Part shown: piece after piece, positions 6,401 to 10,556 of the stretch
Numbering within the stretch: position 1 is the stretch's first letter
How the letters are laid out: each line of letters opens with the position of its first letter
Assembly (NCBI GenBank): GCA_017650255.1
Contig: JAGCFG010000075.1
Span: 1-10,556 of the forward strand
DNA: 10,556 nucleotides
Direction of reading: 5' to 3'
Origin: Alphaproteobacteria bacterium
GTDB taxonomy: Bacteria; Pseudomonadota; Alphaproteobacteria; RF32; CAG-239
The notes under the pieces: model-generated
What the model was told of the DNA's origin: nothing
Seen by the model: the letters and a program-made list of their open reading frames with translations, nothing else
Database searches by the model: none
Made by a program: the position numbers and the translations under genes

Positions 6401-7026
6401 AAAGCATGTTCAGCATTAAAAGTATAGTCAACGCCATCAAGCATTGCTCTCAAATCATCATCAGAAAGCAACTTAATTTTTTTAATTTCATGCGAAGTGC
6501 GAAAACCGTCAAAAAAGTGCAAAAACGGTACGCGAGAACGCAATGTGGAAGTTTGCGCAATTGCAGCCATATCATGAGCTTCTTGCACAGAGTTAGAAGC
6601 GAGCATTGCAAAACCCGTCTGGCGGCAGCCCATAACGTCTGTATGATCACCGAAAATTGACAATGCATGATAAGAAAGCGAACGAGCCGCAACATGCATA
6701 ACAAACGGCGACAACTCACCGGCAATTTTATACATATTCGGGATCATCAGCAACAAACCTTGCGAAGCCGTAAAGGTTGTCGTCAAAGCACCGGCCTGAA
6801 TAGAACCATGGCAGGCACCGGCAGCACCGGCTTCGGACTGCATTTCCTGAACCTCAGGAACAACGCCCCAAATGTTCTTTTGTTTTGCAGCAGACCACGC
6901 GTCAGCCCACTCACCCATCGGCGAAGACGGGGTAATCGGGTAAATAACGCAGACTTCATTCATACGATGTGCAACCGAAGCGGCCGCTTCGTTACCATCC
7001 ATCATTTTCATTTTTACTTCTGACAT
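3463..7026 (-). CDS. nifJ: Pyruvate:ferredoxin (flavodoxin) oxidoreductase, single-chain homodimeric type
   Basis: The product has 1187 residues, full length for this enzyme, which converts pyruvate and CoA to acetyl-CoA and CO2 while reducing ferredoxin or flavodoxin in the cytoplasm. Pyruvate-site residues known from the Desulfovibrio africanus enzyme are in place: Thr32 in YPITPSSPMGEW, Glu65 in EMQSEAGAAGA and Arg115 in HVAARSLSYH. A ferredoxin-like domain holds two 4Fe-4S motifs, CIQCGKCSLVCPHG (Cys697, 700, 703, 707) and CTGCGICTSACP (Cys753, 756, 759, 763). The cluster next to the cofactor uses CAGCGETPY (Cys827, 830), TGCSS (Cys855) and the Cys of CHCIAQG near 1085. The thiamine diphosphate motif runs from GGDGWAYDIGFGG (975-987) to DTGVYSNTGGQ. 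AAGGA lies just upstream of the ATG. It is monocistronic with a strong terminator. Gene naming varies (nifJ, por, pfo); a role in fermentation rather than nitrogen fixation is likely, since no nif genes are seen. Confidence 0.97.
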   Translation of the reverse strand: MSEVKMKMMDGNEAAASVAHRMNEVCVIYPITPSSPMGEWADAWSAAKQKNIWGVVPEVQEMQSEAGAAGACHGSIQAGALTTTFTASQGLLLMIPNMYKIAGELSPFVMHVAARSLSYHALSIFGDHTDVMGCRQTGFAMLASNSVQEAHDMAAIAQTSTLRSRVPFLHFFDGFRTSHEIKKIKLLSDDDLRAMLDGVDYTFNAEHALRPEAPVVRGTAQNPDVFFQGREASNPYYKKVEGIVQEEMDKFAKISGRQYHVVDYVGAKDAEQVIVIMGSGAETVEETIDYLNAKGAKLGVMKVHLYRPFPEEAFLKALPASVKVVSVLDRTKESGSTGEPLYLDVVATLSQAFANGKIANMPKIVGGRYGLSSKEFTPGMVKAVYDNGFSTNPINGFSVGIIDDVNKTSLPFDDSIDTEPKDVVRAVFFGLGADGTVGANKNSIKIIAEDAGKYGQGYFVYDSRKSGSMTTSHLRFSDNPIKSAYLINKADFVACHQFPFMNKVDILKIAKDGATFLLNAPYSADEVWNHLPKEVQEQIISKKLKFYTINAVEVARETGMGQRINTIMQACFFAISNILPKDEAIAQIKNAIKKTYSKKGDAIVQKNFAAVDASLAHLHEVKYPDHVTSTFNRQAPVPANAPEFVKKLTAELIADRGDALPVSAFGEVVDGTWPTGTTQYEKRCIATEIPVWDPSVCIQCGKCSLVCPHGVIRMKVADDEQLKNAPASLKTADYKGKEFAGKKFILQISAEDCTGCGICTSACPAKNKENPEKKAINMDHIENHIEAEVANWKFFETLPYVKRTEVVKNMPKTTQMIQPLFEFSGACAGCGETPYVKLLTQLFGDRMVVANATGCSSIYSGNLPTTPYAKDEKGHGPAWANSLFEDNAEFGLGMRFSIDQQTAFAKSLLEGLKDKVGAVADKILNNPQSNDAEIDAQRDNVKELRAALAKIDTAEAKHLDKLADYLIKKSLWILGGDGWAYDIGFGGLDHAIASGKNINILVMDTGVYSNTGGQQSKATPMGASAKFATAGKALPKKDLGMIAMSYGNVYVAQVSAGANDMQLIKAMNEAEAYDGPSLIIAYCHCIAQGFNLNDGLDHQKAAVESGSWPLYRYNPNNIAEGKAPLMLDSKAPSRPLSDYYGNETRFQVVNKMNPERYETLLNKAQENVTEKRGLLEHMAEYKVEVAE

Positions 7027-7103
7027 TAACTATATCCTTATAAGTTTGTTAATCACTTTGTAGAAAAAATTTTCTGTGCGCTATATACCACACACCAAAT
7101 CGA

Positions 7104-7141
7104 AAATCCACCAAAAAATAAATTTTTTACGATGTTTATTT
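7104..7141. repeat. Direct repeat, left copy, flanking the membrane-protein cassette
   Basis: These 38 bases match 7844-7881 at 37 positions; the only difference is T at 7137 against C at 7877. The first 33 bases are identical. The repeat starts AAATCCACC, has an A-run/T-run core (7 bases of A/T self-complementarity), and ends ACGATGTTTATTT. It lies 77 bases upstream of the PFOR start, in the likely PFOR promoter region. Confidence 0.92.
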
Positions 7142-7150
7142 TATATTTTT

Positions 7151-7179
7151 TTAACAACACAATTTTATCAAATTTTAAT
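7151..7179 (+). promoter_or_regulatory. Possible promoter of the small membrane-protein pair
   Basis: TTAACA (7151-7156) and TTTAAT (7174-7179) are 17 bases apart, about 50 bases before the first gene. The region is so AT-rich that chance matches are likely. Confidence 0.35.
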
Positions 7180-7230
7180 TCTTTTATCATAAAAATTTGC
7201 CATATCACAAAGATAGTCGGAGAACCGAAA

Positions 7231-7536
7231 ATGCTAAAAACTAAAAAAACAGACTTCACTTTTACGATCCCTTTATTCATAAGCATATTATACATAATCA
7301 TTAAAATCACCGATGATATTAACCATTATATGCTATGGGGTACAAATACATATTATGATACATTATCCAATAAAAACACATTTTTGTTTGCTTCAACAGC
7401 AGAAACAATAATACTTTTGGCAATGATAATCTTCGCAATAGTTTTCAAAAAGAATTTTCCAAAACTTAGTTATGCGTTGGTAATGTATATACCTCTGTTT
7501 ATACTTTCCTGTATTCTGATAACTTTCATAAAATAA
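7231..7536 (+). CDS. Small membrane protein A of a tandem paralogous pair
   Basis: The product has 101 residues starting MLKTKKTDFTFTIPLF. Hydrophobic segments at about 9-26, 51-73 and 80-100 suggest three membrane spans; the loop DDINHYMLWGTNTYYDTLSN lies between the first two. The start at 7231 is chosen because CGGAG (7218-7222) is 8 bases upstream; an in-frame ATG at 7132 lies inside the direct repeat and lacks a ribosome site. The C-terminal block FPKLSYALVMYIPLF is clearly related to FPRLSFAFLAFIPIN in the next gene. Codon use is heavily AT-biased (many ATA, AAA, TTA) compared with PFOR and galE. I recognise no family. Confidence 0.72.
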   Translation: MLKTKKTDFTFTIPLFISILYIIIKITDDINHYMLWGTNTYYDTLSNKNTFLFASTAETIILLAMIIFAIVFKKNFPKLSYALVMYIPLFILSCILITFIK

Positions 7537-7546
7537 GAGACACAAA

Positions 7547-7834
7547 ATGAAAAACAAATATTACACTATTTCGCTCATAATTTTTGATATCATATATTAC
7601 ACTATTATCAGATATTCTGATTTTCTTACCCGAAAAGGCTTTGATATATATTTTTGGCTGTTCGGCAACAGCCCAATAAACATGCACGAAAACATAATAA
7701 AAAATATTACGCCCGTTTTCATAATATTAGGAATTACCCTTTTACACCGCTTTCCAAGGCTGAGTTTTGCCTTCTTGGCATTCATTCCAATAAATGCAAT
7801 ATTTATGTTAATACAATCTATTTTGCATTTATAA
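7547..7834 (+). CDS. Small membrane protein B, paralog of the preceding gene
   Basis: The product has 95 residues starting MKNKYYTISLIIFDIIYYT. Probable spans are at about 6-22, 54-68 and 71-93, giving the same arrangement as protein A. The FPRLSFAFLAFIPIN block (69-83) aligns without gaps to FPKLSYALVMYIPLF of protein A, and the loop KGFDIYFWLFGNSPINMHEN corresponds in position to the first loop of A. The gene starts 10 bases after the stop of A with only a weak AGAGA ribosome site, so the two are probably cotranscribed and possibly coupled. It ends 9 bases before the right direct repeat. It is AT-rich and of unknown family. Confidence 0.7.
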   Translation: MKNKYYTISLIIFDIIYYTIIRYSDFLTRKGFDIYFWLFGNSPINMHENIIKNITPVFIILGITLLHRFPRLSFAFLAFIPINAIFMLIQSILHL

Positions 7835-7843
7835 TTGTCATCC

Positions 7844-7881
7844 AAATCCACCAAAAAATAAATTTTTTACGATGTTCATTT
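7844..7881. repeat. Direct repeat, right copy, flanking the membrane-protein cassette
   Basis: This is the partner of 7104-7141, exactly 740 bases to the right, in the same orientation, with 37 of 38 positions identical. It lies between the stop of membrane protein B (7834) and the minus-strand terminator at 7910-7938. Confidence 0.92.
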
Positions 7882-7909
7882 ACTATAAATTTCTCCTCTT
7901 TTCAGGCAC

Positions 7910-7938
7910 AAAAAAAGCGGCTTTATTTCTAAAACCGC
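7910..7938 (-). terminator. Intrinsic terminator of the galE-side operon
   Basis: On the minus strand GCGGTTTT (7931-7938) pairs with AAAGCCGC (7917-7924) with one mismatch and a 6-base loop, followed by seven Ts (7910-7916 in reverse). It begins 8 bases after the stop of the 100-residue gene. Confidence 0.82.
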
Positions 7939-7945
7939 ATAATTG

Positions 7946-8248
7946 TCAGTGGATGGAAGGATGTTGCTCGGCTTTGGGGGGATATTTTCCCTCGCACAAA
8001 ATGTACTTGGCCAAACTTCTAAAGCCGGCCTCCGTCAAAATGATGGCGCTCTCGTTCGTGTTCTCCAGCCCATACCGGCGAAAAACATCAACCGCCCACT
8101 TGACCTTTTGCCAATGATCCGGCAACAAAATATGCATTGACAGATCGTCGCATTTTTCCTTCATCACATCTCGAGTAGCTTGCAAATCGAGATCCACAAA
8201 ATTCTTCTTAAGCTCATCAATCAGAGCCTCAATCTTATTTCTATCCAT
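7946..8248 (-). CDS. Hypothetical 100-residue cytoplasmic protein downstream of galE
   Basis: The protein starts MDRNKIEALIDELKKNF, a probable amphipathic helix, and contains WAVDVFRRYGLENTNESA (51-68) then ILTEAGFRSLAKYIL (70-84). The helix-turn-LTxxGxxxL pattern is reminiscent of a winged-helix or helical-bundle fold, but this is weak and no family is recognised. There is no signal peptide or membrane span. The ATG at 8246-8248 lacks a clear ribosome site; TATAAT lies immediately upstream on the coding strand, so the start is somewhat uncertain. It follows galE in the same direction after a gap of 60 bases and ends at a tight terminator, so a galE transcript probably extends through it. Confidence 0.68.
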   Translation of the reverse strand: MDRNKIEALIDELKKNFVDLDLQATRDVMKEKCDDLSMHILLPDHWQKVKWAVDVFRRYGLENTNESAIILTEAGFRSLAKYILCEGKYPPKAEQHPSIH

Positions 8249-8308
8249 AATTATAAGAAATTAAAAATGTACAACGGCGACAGTTTTAGCAAGACAAATC
8301 TTTTTTGT

Positions 8309-9274
8309 CTAGTGTTTTTTTAGAAAACTTGATACAATTTCATCAACACTGACAAATTTCGGCTCCCATCCAAGCAATTCTTTTGCCTTGTCCGCCTTGG
8401 CATAAAGCACCGCCGGATCTCCCGGCCTTCTTTGCGCATATTCAACCGGCAATTTTCTTCCCAAAAACTTTTCCGCCGACGCAACAATCTCTTTTACACT
8501 CACACCTTTTCCTGTTCCAAGGTTCAAAGTCATCGAGTCGCGTCCGGCAAACAAAGCCTCCAAAGCCAAAACATGCGCGCTTGCCAAATCGTTAACATGG
8601 ATATAGTCACGCAAACATGTTCCATCCGGCGTATCATAATCCGAACCGAAAATCTGCAAACATTTTCTTTTTCCGTCGGCAACTTCGGCAATTATGGGCA
8701 ACAAATTCTGCGGGTTTTGCTCCCTGCCCCTGACTCTGCCCTGCACATCATATCCCGCCGCATTAAAATATCTCAGCGCCGCATATTTAATCCCTTTTAA
8801 CTGGTCATACCATGCCAAAAGACGTTCCATCTCCCATTTCGTAAATCCGTAAAAATTAATCGGATTAAGCGGATGATTTTCATCCAACGGTACATATTGC
8901 GGAATACCATATACAGCTGCCGACGACGAAAAAATAATATTTTTCACACCATTAGCGCACATTGCGTTCAAAACATTCACTGCACCAATCAAATTGTTTT
9001 GAGCATACATCTCCGGATTTATCATCGATTCGCCGACAGCTTTTTTGCCTGCGAAAAAAATCACCGCATCAACACCCTGCATGGCCTTTTGCAAAGAATC
9101 AACATCCAAAATATCTGCCTTTATAAAGCCGGCTTTTTCAAACAAATTTTCACTCTGACCTGTCGACATATTGTCATAGACAAGCACTTCATATCCCTTG
9201 TCCAACAACTCGCAAACCACGTGTGACCCAATATATCCGGCACCGCCCAAGACCAATATTTTTTTACTAACCAT
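8309..9274 (-). CDS. galE: UDP-glucose 4-epimerase
   Basis: The product has 321 residues, close to the usual 330-340. It interconverts UDP-glucose and UDP-galactose with bound NAD in the cytoplasm, feeding galactose metabolism and surface polysaccharides. It is an extended short-chain dehydrogenase with NAD fingerprint GGAGYIG (10-16), acidic residue in VYDNMSTGQ (Asp34), Ser118 in FSSSAAVYG, and catalytic Tyr142 and Lys146 in FYGFTKWEME. RYFNAAG (168-174), CLRDYIHVNDLA, LNLGTGKGVSV and RRPGDPA are the standard later blocks of GalE. Substrate may extend to the N-acetyl sugars; sequence alone cannot decide. CTGGAGA precedes the ATG at 9272-9274, and a good promoter lies at 9314-9341. The neighbouring divergent gene may also concern polysaccharide. 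Confidence 0.93.
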   Translation of the reverse strand: MVSKKILVLGGAGYIGSHVVCELLDKGYEVLVYDNMSTGQSENLFEKAGFIKADILDVDSLQKAMQGVDAVIFFAGKKAVGESMINPEMYAQNNLIGAVNVLNAMCANGVKNIIFSSSAAVYGIPQYVPLDENHPLNPINFYGFTKWEMERLLAWYDQLKGIKYAALRYFNAAGYDVQGRVRGREQNPQNLLPIIAEVADGKRKCLQIFGSDYDTPDGTCLRDYIHVNDLASAHVLALEALFAGRDSMTLNLGTGKGVSVKEIVASAEKFLGRKLPVEYAQRRPGDPAVLYAKADKAKELLGWEPKFVSVDEIVSSFLKKH

Positions 9275-9313
9275 CTCAATTTTCTCCAGAAATCTATAAT
9301 TATTTATGAAATG

Positions 9314-9341
9314 ATTATAGCAGCCTTAATTCTTAAAACAA
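9314..9341 (-). promoter_or_regulatory. galE promoter
   Basis: On the minus strand TTGTTT (9336-9341) and a perfect TATAAT (9314-9319) are spaced by 16 bases. The predicted start leaves a leader of about 30 bases with a good ribosome site. Confidence 0.6.
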
Positions 9342-9374
9342 TCATGTATAGCTTATATTTCCCCAAAAAAAAAC

Positions 9375-9403
9375 TTGCTTATAAACATAAAAGCATTTAT
9401 ATT
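9375..9403 (+). promoter_or_regulatory. Promoter of the 224-residue gene, divergent from galE
   Basis: TTGCTT (9375-9380) and TATATT (9398-9403) are 17 bases apart. The predicted start near 9410 leaves a short leader with AAGGA (9414-9418). It is back to back with the galE promoter, with 33 bases between the two -35 boxes, so a shared regulator is possible. Confidence 0.58.
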
Positions 9404-9425
9404 CACCGAGAACAAGGAATAAAAA

Positions 9426-10100
9426 ATGGCAAAAGAACCTTATATATTCGTACTTTGGCAAAATGCTCGTTTTATGGAAAAAAATATCATAAACGACATC
9501 AAAAAGAGTTTTGAAATTTTTCAAAGTTATGAAATTACTTGGTCACCGGAATTTTTTGCCAATAATTTAGCACGCTTTTATGGGAAAAAACTTCCTAAAG
9601 GCTGTAAAAAAGAAAAAGAAGTCGGTTGCGGACCTTTTTTAGTATTGTTCGTCTATGACAACAACCCCAAATATAACAAACACGGACAAAACACCAACAC
9701 CATCAAGGCTAAGCACCAATATCGCCAAATGCTTGGAGCAAACCTAATCTATGCCAGCGACACCCCTTTTGAAACTACCGAAAATTTGCTCATGCTGTTT
9801 GGCAAAAACATTGCCGATCTTGAAAAAGAACCCCAATCAACACCCACCATCGCCCACAGTGGCAACGTTGTTGGTTGTCCTAGCTGGCTTTCAATCGACG
9901 AGGCCATTGAAATCGCCAAAAAAGTTCCTTTCACTCACATAACTCCGTACAAAAAATCATATATCATCCATACTCGCCATGCCGACCTGATCCGCCGCCT
10001 TTTGAACGCACAAAGCCACTTCAAAATCCCTGGCAGACACAAATATTTTATCAAAGTGAACAAAACCAAATACCCGATTTATATTCGCAAAGTCAGTTAA
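9426..10100 (+). CDS. Hypothetical protein, possibly linked to surface polysaccharide synthesis
   Basis: The product has 224 residues and is soluble, with no signal peptide or membrane span. It starts MAKEPYIFVLWQNARFMEKN. Motif-like stretches are WSPEFFANNLARFYGKKLP (39-57), GCGPFLVLFVYD (67-78), YRQMLGANLIYASDTPFE (99-116), LLMLFGKN (121-128) and a basic C-terminus, FKIPGRHKYFIKVNKTKYPI. The pattern of WS, NLxRFYG, CGxGPF and YR followed by an H/ASD-type turn reminds me of an uncharacterised family seen beside capsule and exopolysaccharide genes. That is memory of a pattern, not a verified match, and no catalytic chemistry is evident. It diverges from galE, which fits such a role. AAGGA precedes the ATG by 7 bases. 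Its stop lies one base from the stop of the convergent gene. Confidence 0.7.
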   Translation: MAKEPYIFVLWQNARFMEKNIINDIKKSFEIFQSYEITWSPEFFANNLARFYGKKLPKGCKKEKEVGCGPFLVLFVYDNNPKYNKHGQNTNTIKAKHQYRQMLGANLIYASDTPFETTENLLMLFGKNIADLEKEPQSTPTIAHSGNVVGCPSWLSIDEAIEIAKKVPFTHITPYKKSYIIHTRHADLIRRLLNAQSHFKIPGRHKYFIKVNKTKYPIYIRKVS

Positions 10101-10101
10101 T

Positions 10102-10413
10102 TTAATCGTTATTTTCGTCATCACATTTTGCAAACAAAATCCTGTATAATTCGCGCCGAAAAAGCCAAAGATTAATTGCGCCCAACACCACCATAACAGA
10201 GGCCGAAAGATACAGTATATAATACCAACTCAGTTCAAATGCGTTCATCATCACTTCCTGATGACTAAAACGCAAAAAACTCAGCGACAACGCACATATT
10301 GCAAAAATTATCATAAACGAGGCAAGCCAAAGCTTTTGCAAAACACTTTTATTGAGCACCGTCACAGTAATAAAATACAAGAACAGCAAAGCAGCAAACA
10401 AATATATTTCCAT
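10102..10413 (-). CDS. Small membrane protein of unknown function
   Basis: The product has 103 residues. Hydrophobic segments at about 3-20 (IYLFAALLFLYFITVTVL), 27-47 and 62-85 suggest three membrane spans. A polar linker LRFSHQEVMMNAFE precedes the third. The C-terminus RRELYRILFAKCDDENND is charged and probably cytoplasmic. The ribosome site AAGGAGG on the minus strand is strong, 5 bases before the ATG at 10411-10413. It converges on the 224-residue gene with a one-base gap, leaving no room for a terminator, so the two messages must overlap at their 3' ends. No family is recognised. Confidence 0.74.
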   Translation of the reverse strand: MEIYLFAALLFLYFITVTVLNKSVLQKLWLASFMIIFAICALSLSFLRFSHQEVMMNAFELSWYYILYLSASVMVVLGAINLWLFRRELYRILFAKCDDENND

Positions 10414-10511
10414 TTCTCCTCCTTTTCTTTATAAAACATATAATCATTCGCAAAAATTTTTCACCGTTTTTACCATATTTTAGCGACCAACAAAATTTTT
10501 CACAAAAATAC

Positions 10512-10540
10512 TAGACAAAAAAGTTTTTTTATGCTATTAA
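10512..10540 (+). promoter_or_regulatory. Promoter reading out of the window at the right edge
   Basis: TAGACA (10512-10517) and TATTAA (10535-10540) have a 17-base spacer. No coding start is seen before the window ends. A perfect 6-base inverted repeat overlaps its -10 box and the expected start site. Confidence 0.45.
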
Positions 10541-10553
10541 TGAAAACTCATTA
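10538..10553. promoter_or_regulatory. Palindrome over the right-edge promoter, possible operator
   Basis: TAATGA (10538-10543) and TCATTA (10548-10553) flank AAAC. The position, overlapping the -10 box and start point, is typical of a repressor site. The gene it would control is outside the window. Confidence 0.35.
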
Positions 10554-10556
10554 GAA

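Noticed and set aside
7132..7230. Earlier in-frame start for membrane protein A
   Set aside because: The ATG lies inside the direct repeat, lacks a ribosome site, and adds 33 residues not matched in the paralog.
8289..8313. Intrinsic terminator overlapping the galE stop codon
   Set aside because: AGACAAA and TTTGTCT pair, but no T run follows on the minus strand, so termination there is unlikely and read-through to 7946 is favoured.
10453..10503. Paired AAAATTTTTCAC motif as an operator
   Set aside because: The A-run/T-run core recurs widely in this AT-rich window (for example near 1725 and 7068), so two copies are weak evidence.

Overview
The window looks like part of the chromosome of an AT-rich, anaerobic or micro-aerobic alphaproteobacterium. 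GcrA (613-1179), a sigma70-associated cell-cycle regulator essentially confined to Alphaproteobacteria, points to that class. A full-length oxygen-sensitive pyruvate:ferredoxin oxidoreductase (3463-7026, minus) points to fermentative, ferredoxin-based carbon metabolism. The AT-rich uncultured alphaproteobacteria of animal guts are a plausible home, but that placement is inference.

Layout from the left: the start of an exported-protein gene leaves the window on the minus strand (1-127). A 455-base intergenic stretch (128-582) holds two copies and one eroded copy of a 48-50 base palindromic repeat, followed by a gcrA promoter whose -35 element overlaps a GANTC methylation site. gcrA ends at a strong bidirectional terminator shared with a convergent small membrane-protein gene (1253-1573, minus). 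Next is a 403-base stretch with a 5'-UTR hairpin for that gene, then its own promoter and a structured, terminator-ended RNA of about 188 nt (about 1772-1959). The RNA lies directly upstream of an 84-residue orphan protein (1977-2231). A predicted outer-membrane beta-barrel protein with a signal peptide follows (2326-3207), then a terminator, a third copy of the palindromic repeat with compensatory base changes, and the terminator of the PFOR gene.

Between PFOR and the next minus-strand operon is a very AT-rich cassette (7104-7881). It carries two tandem genes for small, mutually paralogous membrane proteins and is bounded by near-perfect 38-base direct repeats spaced exactly 740 bases apart. 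Then come, on the minus strand, a 100-residue orphan protein with a tight terminator and, upstream of it, galE (UDP-glucose 4-epimerase), probably one transcription unit. Diverging from galE, with separate promoters for each, is a 224-residue protein of uncertain function. It converges, with a one-base gap, on a small membrane protein (10102-10413, minus). The right edge carries a promoter reading out of the window with a palindrome over its -10 and start region.

The genes do not form one pathway. PFOR is core energy metabolism, GalE supplies UDP-galactose for surface polysaccharide, and GcrA is cell-cycle control. The parts most worth follow-up are the structured RNA with its adjacent small ORF, the direct-repeat-bounded cassette, and the covarying palindromic repeats.
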